From positions 10,206,856 to 10,270,855 of the forward strand of contig NC_064040.1 of assembly GCF_932526225.1 (NCBI RefSeq): a stretch of 64,000 nt of DNA, given 5' to 3'. Of the stretch, positions 22,301-30,766 are shown in pieces. The notes beneath the pieces were generated by a model that was not told where the DNA came from, made no database searches, and was given only the letters and a program-made list of their open reading frames with translations. A program made the position numbers and the translations under genes. Numbering within the stretch: the stretch's first letter is position 1; each line of letters begins with the position of its first letter. This DNA comes from Nematostella vectensis. Its lineage: Eukaryota > Cnidaria > Anthozoa > Actiniaria > Edwardsiidae.

Positions 22301-24803
22301 GTTCGTGAGTTCGTGACTTCGTGACTTCGCGAGTTCGTGAGTTCGTGAGTTCGTGAGTTCATGAGTTCGTGACTTCGTGAGTTCGTGAGTTCGTGAGTTC
22401 GTGACTTCGCGAGTTCGTAGGATCTCGCACCCTCCAAGAAAAATCCTGGGTTCGGGCCTGGTTTTTATATCAACATTATGACATCATAAAACATAAAACA
22501 ATCCTTTTGAATTTTTTTCTTTCCAATTAGGTACCACGTGGGTAGAGGAGATTGTCTGGCAACTTCACCACGACGGAAAGCTGGACGATCGACCAACTTT
22601 TGTTAGAATTCCTTTTCTAGAAATTCAGCCGTCAGCTGGTGTTGGCCCAGAGATTGAAAAAGTCGATAAACTTGTGCAGGAGCACAAGCCACGGATATTC
22701 AAATCGCACTTTGGTTATGATATTATACCTAAAGGCAATGCTGGCGATGACAGGCCGAAGTATGTATGCGTTATGCGAAATCCTAAAGATGTGGCGGTCT
22801 CCCTGTTTCATTTCTACCGAGGCATTCATCACATTCTCTACGAAGGGACTTGGGACGAGTTCTTCGAGCTGTTTATTAAAGGAGATGGTAAGAACGCGGG
22901 ATAATAATTTTTTTTGCTCAGGGTATCTTTTGATTTGTTAATCGGTGTGTGTGATGGATTGATCACGTGTTTTGGAAGTAGAGGACATGCCAAGAGCACG
23001 TGCATTTATTTCATTTGTGATGCATTGATCACGTGTTTTGGAAGAGAGACCATGATATGAGCACGTGCTTTGAGCACGTGCCTGAAAGTAGGAGCATTAT
23101 ATGCGTACGTGTATTGACCGCGTGTTTGGAAGTAGGGGTAATAATATGAGCCGATCCATTGATAACATGTCTGGAAATAGGAGCATGATATACGAATGTG
23201 TACGAATTGTTCAGGTGTTTGGAAGAACAGAAGAAGGATCGCTCGACCTGAGCACCAATAACGTGTTTGGGATTAGGGGGCACTGCCCCACCCCTAACTT
23301 TTTAACTGACTACGTTTACGTTTTTAATTGACTACGTGTCAACTACGTGTCAGGTACGTATCCAGGAACTTTCTTTGTTGGGGGGGGGGGGGGGGGGGGG
23401 TGGGGGTGCGAAATGCAGAAAAGTGAAGAAGATTTTTCCGTGGGGAGAAGAGTGAGTGTTCTGATAAGAATCTGACTACCCCTTTGTTATGCCTTTGCAG
23501 TATCTCACGGGACGTCTCTTATCGGATTTCGGTATAAAAAAGTCTGACTTATAGATTAATGACATACCAGTCATCTAGAATGCCTTTTTATATAATTCGC
23601 TTATGCTTAGCTTTGTCTACTAATAGCGAGCACGTCTATTGCGAAACGAAAGTGGACTTTTTTTAAGTTCGCACCCTCTGCAACCCCCCCCCCCCCCCCC
23701 CACTAATATGATCACATTTACTTTGATATTCGGATATTGCCTGAACTGCGACCAACTGCTTCAATTTATTGTTTACTTTCAGTTCTTTATGGCTCGTGGT
23801 TTGATCACGTGCTCAGCTGGTGGGAACATCGTGACGACCCGAATGTTCTCCTCCTCAAATACGAAGACATGGTCAAGGTAACCACACTTGCTCTCTAAAC
23901 AAATGTGCTGCACTATGGGGTCGGGATGTCTTTTTTTTCTTTCGCTTCCCTCCTCGCCCTGTCCCCCTGACCCTATTCTTTTTTCGAGCTTTATTCCATT
24001 GGCTATTTTGTTCCCCTTTCTTCGCCGTAGGTTATCGAGATGAGATGTTATCGTATCTACTTTCATCATTATCATCACAACAACAAAAGAAAAAAACCGA
24101 CAACACCATTATCATCGCCATCATAATCAACAAAACAACAAGAGCATCACCATTATCATCATCACTACCATCGTTATCATTAATCGTCATCATCATAAAC
24201 AACAAATCAACATCAATAACATCACCACGATATCTAGCGGATTCCTTGCTATCCCTTAGGGGTTGTTGGAGGATTTTTCCGATTCTGCTATCTCTTAGGG
24301 TTAAAAATTCCTTCTATCACACCCTATTTGCTATCTCTTAGGGGGTTAGAATTTCTGTTGACCACACCCATAGTGTGATTACCCCCGTCTAATTTTAACG
24401 GAGTCCCCCATCCCCCGGGGGGATACTGACATATGAAGTGGTTCCTAAACGGGCAGTTACTAACACAAGCACCCATGTCTCAATCTATTATTTATGCCAA
24501 GCCTTCTTTTGATCCTCTATTCTGTAGGACCGACTAGGAGCAATCAAGCAAATCGCCTCTTTCGTGGATAAGAATATAAGCCCTGATCTGGTGCAACTTG
24601 TCGCAGATCAGACATCATTTGACGCTATGAAAGATATGCCAATGTTTTCATTGAAGGGATTTTACAAGGAGACGGAGAAGTTCATGCGCAAGGGAAAAGT
24701 TGGCGACTGGGTGAGCTACTTCTCGAGAGAGCAGAGCGAGCGACTGGATGCCATTTACAATGAAAGAATCCGAGAAACTGGGCTCGAGTTTGACTTTCAG
24801 TGA
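16350..24803 (+). CDS. Cytosolic sulfotransferase (SULT family)
   Basis: Four exons, 16350-16515, 22531-22887, 23783-23877 and 24528-24803, join in phase to 894 nt (297 residues, the usual SULT length). The protein transfers sulfate from PAPS to a hydroxyl or amine of a small substrate in the cytosol. Seen: the 5'-phosphosulfate loop YPKSGTTWVEEIVW split across the exon 1/2 junction, the catalytic histidine in FKSHFGYD, the 3'-phosphate site VCVMRNPKDVAVSLFHFY, and the C-terminal GKVGDWVSYFSREQSERLD. The vertebrate KxxxTVxxxE dimer motif is not conserved (SYFSREQSE at that place). There is no signal peptide. An upstream ATG at 16322 is out of frame and stops after 12 codons. The first intron is 6 kb and contains other genetic elements. 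Substrate cannot be told from sequence. Confidence 0.96.
16826..16990. repeat. 50-bp tandem repeat, about 3 copies
   Basis: A 50-bp unit (AGAACTTAGAACTATTTACT, then CCCTAATAGGTTTCAC and TAATTTCGGGAGGT) repeats three times almost perfectly and then starts a fourth time. It lies in intron 1 of the sulfotransferase gene. Near identity suggests recent expansion. Confidence 0.95.
17715..17828. repeat. 24-bp perfect inverted repeat around the 3' end of the antisense gene
   Basis: 17715-17738 (AAGATGGTGCTAATTCGAAA plus AGAA) is repeated exactly in inverse orientation at 17805-17828, with a 66-nt loop containing the stop codon at 17758. The right arm is coding (reading frame of RKDGANSKRT). Confidence 0.9.
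17758..19835 (-). CDS. Transposon-type companion protein, antisense in SULT intron 1 (partial)
   Basis: Three exons read in phase on the minus strand: about 19835-19773 (open, no ATG seen; start unresolved), 18699-18590 and 18105-17758. The readable product is basic then acidic: TKKREHVTKAND, RQRKRSRLNT, then SSSIDEERKGKYFEIM, SVGYMSSEHTVSDGENEGSD, HKLPWRSEEADSLMAYLEKK and a C-terminal APDWAVKHQL. The order acidic SSE/D cluster, LPWRS, basic linker and (P/A)xWAV resembles the C-terminal module of multi-exon transposon-associated proteins that I recall from corals and fish; this is memory of a pattern, not a search. An ATG inside the second exon could be the start of a shorter protein. It could be the remains of a larger element or a domesticated gene. 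Confidence 0.55.
20290..20667. repeat. AT-rich repeat ending TCGTCCAGTG
   Basis: An AT-rich stretch full of (C/A)TTAAA(T/G) words ends in TTCGTCCAGTG, the same ending as the array at 21,395-21,817. CACTG-type ends are known from CMC transposons, but no opposite inverted end is visible. Confidence 0.4.
20668..21394. other. No feature seen (SULT intron 1)
   Basis: AT-rich intron sequence between two repeat blocks. It includes an inverted pair of CACGTGGTTTTACTG (about 20,955) and CAGAGAAACCACGTTACTG (about 20,985), suggesting decayed palindromic repeats. No supportable gene. Confidence 0.4.
21395..21817. repeat. ~82-bp AT-rich tandem array
   Basis: Four units containing TTTGAACTGTATTTGCACAA, CAAACATGAAATTTACATAC and CAAGCAAATTATTCAAAGTT at about 80-bp spacing, with increasing divergence rightward. 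The block ends TTTTTTCGTCCAGTG. Confidence 0.8.
22204..22420. repeat. 8-bp microsatellite (GAGTTCGT)n
   Basis: About 26 copies of GAGTTCGT with GACTTCGT and GAGTTCGC variants end about 110 bp before the exon 2 acceptor of the sulfotransferase. The minus strand is open over three unit phases and would encode THELTNSR repeats. That is a consequence of the 8-bp period, not a gene. Confidence 0.95.
22955..23235. repeat. Degenerate ~65-bp array with clustered CACGTG sites in SULT intron 2
   Basis: Units of the form ATTGATCACGTGTTTTGGAA and GTAGGAGCATGATATGAGCA repeat about five times. CACGTG occurs at 22963, 22997, 23029, 23062 and 23075, five copies in about 118 bp. CACGTG is the core E-box bound by bHLH-zip factors (MITF/USF/MYC class). 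Regulatory use is not shown by sequence alone. Confidence 0.7.
24045..24240. repeat. ATC/AAC-type microsatellite
   Basis: Simple-sequence run of ATCATC, AACAAC and variants in SULT intron 3. Poly-G (about 23,381-23,400) and poly-C (about 23,685-23,701) tracts lie in intron 2. Confidence 0.85.
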
Positions 24804-25194
24804 TTTATATTCTTCTACTATTTACATCAATGCTTTGTATAGACACTATACTTTGTTTTCACTCATGCTAACAGCTTTTCTGTTTTTTTTCTCCCTTCTT
24901 CACTTCACGCTTTGATTCGACAAACGACTTATCAAAATGTGTAGCGAGTAACGCCAAACAGTAAAACCAAAAAAGCCGAAACATTCGATATTCCATCGAA
25001 ATATATTATATGTTCTGTTACAATCCATGATTAATAAAAGTGATCAATTAAAATTACCGCACAATTAGAACACGTGCATTGTGATGTTAAATACTCAGTT
25101 GTGTTAATTAGCCAACTTCTGGGGTGTTACGAGCAAAAATGGACGTGGGCTATCTGCTAAGTAAAATGTAAGAAGAAAAGCCCGAGCTTAAACC

Positions 25195-25270
25195 ATGTGG
25201 GACTTGTTGTGGGAGTGGAGCGTGATGACAATCGCCGTTATGGCGGTTGTCTGCCACGATGAAGTCACAG
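25195..25270 (+). CDS. Putative signal-peptide first exon, copy 1
   Basis: ATG at 25195 opens 25 codons beginning MWDLLWEW, then SVMTIAVMAVVCHDEVT, and ends in CAGGTATGA, a strong donor in phase 1. A tryptophan-rich start followed by a hydrophobic core and an acidic stretch fits a secretory signal peptide. The partner exon is not identified. The first clear exon downstream on this strand (30767) needs phase 2, so at least one intervening exon would be required if they belong together. Confidence 0.4.
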
Positions 25271-26224
25271 GTATGATTTCGCGATTTTAGGATAATATAA
25301 TCAAACTGTAATCATCAAAACTGAAACAATTTGTAACAAAAAGATGCGTGGGCTAAATTTAGTTTCATAAAAATCTAAAAATACAAGTCCAATTCAACCC
25401 CTTACTGTACTATATGTACATGAGATGACTACATGGACAAGCTGTCTTCATAAAAGCTTATGAACGACCACTGTTCCTCCAAAGGCTTCTTGTTTACTCA
25501 CTGAATTATCGCGTCACTTAATTTTTGCGAATCTTTCAAAATCGCGAAATTAAAGATACGCGAAAATTAAGTGAGAATGTGTAATAACGTAATCATAATG
25601 TGTAGCGAGTAACGCCAAACAGTAAAATAAAAAAAAATTATTTCGCGATTTTAGGATAATATAATCAATCTGTAATCATCAAAACTGAAACAATTTGTAA
25701 CAAAAAGATGCGTTGGCTAAATTTTGTTTCATAAAAATTTAAAAAATACAAGTCCAATTCAACCCCTTAGTGTACTATATGTACATTAGATGACTACATA
25801 GACAAGCTGTCTTCATAAAAGCTTATAAACGACCAGTTTTCTTCCAAAGGCTTCTTGTTTACTCACTGAATTATCGCGTCACTTAATTTTTGCGAATCTT
25901 TCAAAATTGCGAAATTAAAGATACGCAAAAATTAAGTGAGAATGTGTAATAACGTAATCATAATGTGTAGCGAGTAACGCAAAACAGTAAAATAAAAAAA
26001 AAGCCGAAACATTCGACATTCCATCGAAATTTATTCTGAATGTTCTGGAACAATCCATGATTAATCAGAGAGATCAATTAAAATTACCGCACAATTAGAA
26101 CACATGCATTGTGATGTTGCGTACTCAGTTGTGTTAATTAGCCAACTTCTGGGGTGTTACGAGCAAAAATGGACGTGGGCTATCTGCTAAGTAAAATGTA
26201 AAAAGAAAAGCCCGAGCTTAAACC

Positions 26225-26300
26225 ATGTGGGACTTGTTGTGGGAGTGGAGCGTGATGACAATCGCCGTTATGGCGGTTGTCTGCCACGATGAAGTCACAG
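26225..26300 (+). CDS. Putative signal-peptide first exon, copy 2
   Basis: Identical in all 76 coding bases to the copy at 25195, with the same GTATGA donor. The flanks diverge about 10 bp after the donor. Two identical first exons could serve as alternative starts of one transcript or belong to a duplicated and broken gene. The complete lack of substitutions may reflect recent duplication rather than constraint. Confidence 0.4.
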
Positions 26301-27039
26301 GTATGATTTTGCGCATGCGTGCGCTTCGAAGCCATGAAGATATCGCTTTTGAATCGTGCTATTTCTTTTTTTGTTAAATCTCTGATCGAGTCGCCAGAGG
26401 ACGATAAAAATTAAATATTTCAATCAAAATAGGCCTTTTTTGACAAAGAAACTTTCTGACGTTATTTGTAAGCGCTAAATAAGTTACGTTTTTATTGCTG
26501 TTATTTTGCCGCCAAAAGCCGAAGCGCGCGCTAGTTTGTCACCCAAACATTCACGTGATCCCTTAGCGCAATTCGCTATATCTCGCTATTCATAGATCCG
26601 ACGAGCGCACGAATAACCAATCAGAAAGCAGAAAATAGAAGCCAGCGAAGTGCAACCCAAATGTCCCACAAATTGTACAACATGTCGGATGAGGTCTGTA
26701 AATCCTGCTCGGGATTATCTAAAATATAGACGTTTATAGGGGTTTTCCTGCGATTTGGGAAATAAAAGACGGTTACCTAACATGATAGAAATTGATTTTT
26801 TGTCTTAGTTTGGTGAAAATCTTGTAGAGAAGCATAGAAATAGATAACTACAAGTTTGGTTGTTGAATGGAAACTACCCGAATCCAGCTCGAAATACGAA
26901 AACTTGGAAATGATAAGATAAAGCGGTGCTCTCTTCGGTAGGTACTATGTGTTTATGTGCTTTCAAAGCTAATTTTGTCAACTTGCAGTGATTTAAGTGC
27001 GGGGAAAAGAATGCCGAATTCGTTGTTTACGCCTGACTT

Positions 27040-28047
27040 TTAACACATTGACCCCTCAACCGGCCTGTACCGGCTTTGGGAAGCACCCACAACCCAAAAA
27101 ATTCATAAATGCAAACTAAACACAACAAGATGAAGATACTCAGGCATCAGTCTAAGGGATAAATGGTCTTGAAGATATGCGTCCAACCAAGGTGTTGGCA
27201 ACTACTCTTAAGCCAAATAATAGCACAGGTCCTTTGACAAATCTCAAATCGAACAAGGAGAGAAAAGCAGAATCACCCCTCTCAATAAAACGCTCAAAAT
27301 ACAACACAAGGGAGAGAGATCAGCAAACACAGCTCAAGACACAAATAGATACCTTTATTCTGATCCTCCAGGTTCATTTCCATGGACTCAAAACACAATG
27401 TCCACTCCTTGAAGGCTTGTAAAACCACGAAGATGCCTTTACGGATTGAAAAGCATTCTGGGAGATCCAGGGAAAGATTCACGAGGGGAGAGCCAGTCAA
27501 CACTCCTCCCCCCAAAGTCAGATTGTTTTTATAAGTCTTTTCACCCCGAAGCCAAACAAATCAATTCCAGGTCATACAGACCCAGAATTGAAGTGTAAAC
27601 AATTTTGGAATCCATTTGGTTTCAGAAAAGACAGCATTTAGGAGAGCTGTGGTGATTCATTAGAAAATTATTTTTTCTCATCCAGGCAAAGCCAAACAAG
27701 AAAAAATCATCATGAATCCACCTTTGCTTGCAAATATCCATAAGCAAAGCACTCAATTATGCCCCAAAAGACTTCATGATGTCCTGAGACACTCTCCTAA
27801 TATGCTCATAGCTGTATTTTTGATGAAAAATACAAGCAACCATCAACTTGTGCTGGCTTCAGCACAACGACGAGGGATTAAAAGTGGGGACCGCAAAGCA
27901 CTGTTGGAAAGCTTGAATACCGCTGACTAGGTGCAGCTGTGTTTGACTTTGACGGGCTGTATAAAACTCAGAATAGGGGGGAGGTATCTGTTTTCAGTCT
28001 GTTTTTTGTAAATTCAACTCAAAAATAGCCAGGAGTCAATGGGTTAA
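27040..28047. mobile_element. TTAA-flanked MITE-like element
   Basis: TTAA at 27040-27043 followed by CACATTGACCCCT is mirrored by AGGAGTCAATGGG before TTAA at 28044-28047. TTAA target sites and short ends are typical of piggyBac- or Kolobok-type elements. No transposase frame is present, only short open frames without recognisable domains. Confidence 0.6.
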
Positions 28048-28148
28048 CTACATGTTTTATCGGCAAATGTCAAGATTTACAGCAGTAATACAAACGACAG
28101 TCTTATCATTCTTATATGTAATTGAAGTAACCTAGGATAATATCAAAC

Positions 28149-29199
28149 CAAGAGAGCATAAGATAAGAGAGGGACACTGGTATTACCCGCGCGCCACGTC
28201 GATTCCGAATCCGGCTATTTTTAGTAACCACCACCCCACCACTGCGCGTGAGCATTTTTACTCACCCTACCCCCGCGCTTTGGCATTAAACATCTCGTTG
28301 TTTGCCGCTATTTTGTGACATGAAACCGGAAAAAAAAAAACACCCTATTTGCACAAATACCATCGAAAATGTCATTCTAGCATCAAGGATACGGGCAGTT
28401 GCAGTATATTAAGGGGGTGTAGTACTTCGAGGATTGCAAGATTTCCAAAACGAGACTTCATTCAAAATCAAGAGCGTAAACCTCGTGCTTCAATCACCGT
28501 TTTTGCTCTAACTTGCTGCTTGTTCGTGGTTTCTCGACATTCATTATCTTCCTAATGGTCAAACGAAATCTGTAAGTTAGACATTAGATATAATATTGAT
28601 TTTTGTGAATATTCCGGTGAATTGAGAAGGAATCCAAGAAAAAGACATTTTATAAAACTATCGTTGTAACAAGGGAATGCATTTTTGTGATGATCAAAGC
28701 CAGCAAGCTAAAGTATCTGAGCTTTTGTAAAAGTGAGAAAATAAAAAGGGAGATATTACTGTATTTCTTTGATGTTGTTATGATTATATGTTATATTATT
28801 ATGTTGTTATCATACAAGCTGGTGTCGGGATTTGAATCAAACGCAGTATCACAGCCATTCTATCGCTCGTCGGTTTTTTCTTTCTCATTTCACTTCGCCG
28901 CTCAGACAAACAAAACAGTCAAACTATTCAGGGATTTAGCTTTCTGTGAGTATATTTGCCAATCTTGGTAACTTAAGTTAGACTTGTTTTTTTCTTCCGA
29001 GTTCTTTTAAATGATCTCTTTTCATTCCCATCGAGTTGGCAAAATAACAAAACGCAACCCGCGGGGATTAGGACAGAATAAAGGGAGCAAATCCTCACGT
29101 GCAGTGGTGGGGTGGTTGTTACTAAAAATAGCCGGATTCGGAATCGACATGGCGCGCGGGTAATACCAAAGTGTCCCTCTCTTATCTTATGCTCTCTTG
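28149..29199. mobile_element. 1051-bp non-autonomous DNA transposon with 104-bp inverted ends
   Basis: CAAGAGAGCATAAGATAAGA at the left is exactly mirrored by TCTTATCTTATGCTCTCTTG at the right, and similarity continues for about 104 bp with few mismatches. The target duplication ATCAAAC is present at 28142-28148 and 29200-29206. The interior (28,253-29,093) has no convincing coding frame. Superfamily unassigned: the ends do not match the CAGGG of hAT elements. Confidence 0.92.
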
Positions 29200-29902
29200 A
29201 TCAAACACAATTTTTAATGGTAGGACTTACACTGTTCTTGTATATTGGTTTGTTTTGCTTTTTGTGTTTCGTTTCTTCGCAGAAATTTTACGTGTTTTTC
29301 TGCAATTTGAGTCCCAACTCTACACTAAAAGTGGCCGGTCAAAGAAAACAGGACTATCACTTTCTACGCAGACCAGAAGATGCTTATTTTGCTTGTCCAG
29401 ATTCGTAGACAAATATCTCAAACCAATCTCTTTGCCGTCGATTGCCGACTTTTTGTGGGAAATTTGTGGGACCACATGGCTGTTATTGCATCAACCCTTT
29501 CCTGATTGGCTATTCGTGCGCGCGTGATTGACATGTCGGATCTATGAATTAAGCTTTGCTTGTGGAAAGAGGAAATAGCAATAGCTTGATGACATACCAA
29601 TAGATTTGCGCTTTTAACGGATATAACTTTGTACGCCTAAATAAATAGCTTTAAGGGTTTTGAAATGTTTGGACCTTTTCTGCTGCAGGTCGTAAGTGAT
29701 GTTTTATTAAACTTGTTGAAGTTTTTCCCGTGAACAATACTTTCAAACATTTGAAAACACTAGTGACCAATATCTGCGGCCACTATAAAACAAAGTCCCA
29801 AAATACTGAACACTAAAAGGATGTATGAAGATGCCCCTATTATTGGTTCGACTGTGACATGTATCAGCCACAAGGACTGCCACTTCGATGCCACTGTATA
29901 AA

Positions 29903-30655
29903 GCCCTGTCCACACGTATCCGGAAATTTGTGAAAAAGCTTTTTTTTTTTTACGAATACGGCTTTTGTCCACATGTATCCAGTAAATTTTCTGGCCGTAT
30001 ACGGGAATATTTTAAAACGGTCTCCAGAGTGGAAATATTTGTTATCGGATACGAATTCGTATACATGTGGACGGTCGTATCCGGAAATATTCGAATACGC
30101 TTACGTCATTCTGTTGGATAATAAATAACACTTATATAACGTGAAGCCTAGATCTAGGCTTCACGTCGAGTCCAAAGAAGATGGAGTACAACAACGCTGT
30201 AGCTTCTTTGGTAGTTGCTCTGATTTCTAGCTTATGATATCATGCGTTTAAATAAATGCGGTTGGGATAAATTTGCACAACCAATACATCAAAGATCGAC
30301 AGACGTTTTGAGATTTTTAACAATGAATCGTGAGCACAATAAAGTTAAGAAAAGAAAAGAGCGAATTTCGCCAAAGGATTCTGGACACGACCAGGAAAGA
30401 AGAATACCATTGCAGAAGCTAGCAGAGTTGAGACCCTACATTGAGGTAAAAAGACCATTGAATGCGTCCTAATTTTAGGATTCTCTCGGGCAAAAGAACT
30501 GGGCACTAGAGCAAATAAGAAAACTTCTATGTACAATCGGACACGTTTGGACGGCTGAAAACGATTCGAATGCGCTGCGTGTGGACGCCGAAATTTTCGC
30601 ATCCGCAAAAAAATGTTTCCGGGATAACAAATTTCCGGATAGGTGTGGACAAAAC
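29903..30655. mobile_element. MITE with TGTCCACAC...GGAAATTT ends and an internal palindrome
   Basis: CTGTCCACACGTATCCGGAA at about 29,906 is mirrored by TTCCGGATAGGTGTGGACA at about 30,633. Internal copies of GTCCACA/TCCGGAA words occur in both orientations. A perfect 28-bp palindrome centred at 30152/30153 (arms ACGTGAAGCCTAGA) lies inside. A short open frame at 30,242-30,472 has a basic KVKKRKER run but no support as a gene. Confidence 0.8.
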
Positions 30656-30766
30656 CTAAATCTTCTAGAAACATTGGCAGATACTTAACACAACTTTGGG
30701 CCTACCAAATGCTAGGGCAGATCGATAATTGTCAAGCTTATGTTTAACTTTAATCGTGTTTTGCAG

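Larger units (their letters stand above)
24930..26312. repeat. Tandem duplication with a 1030-bp offset and an inner duplication
   Basis: The segment from about 24,938 to 25,280 recurs almost exactly at 25,968-26,310, so the ATG exon at 25195 reappears at 26225. Within it, 25,279-25,620 recurs at 25,645-25,985 (TTTCGCGATTTTAGGATAAT, CTGTCTTCATAAAAGCTTAT). Copies differ by only a few percent, so the events are recent. Confidence 0.9.
26420..29600. mobile_element. Composite of nested non-autonomous DNA transposons
   Basis: An outer pair of inverted homologous segments (ATTCATAGATCCGAC, GCGCACGAATAACCAATCAG and TGTCCCACAAATT near 26,590-26,690; inverse near 29,450-29,550) encloses two separate elements at 27,040-28,047 and 28,149-29,199. 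The left flank (about 26,420-26,540) is a dispersed repeat seen again near 37,600-37,715 and in part near 13,600. Confidence 0.55.

Noticed and set aside
22081-22437. 118-codon Thr/Ser/His-rich frame
   Set aside because: Direct consequence of the 8-bp microsatellite.
28687-28971. 94-codon frame with hydrophobic segment
   Set aside because: Inside the non-autonomous element; AT-rich chance frame.
30242-30472. 76-codon basic frame
   Set aside because: Lies wholly inside a MITE, with no domain or splice support.
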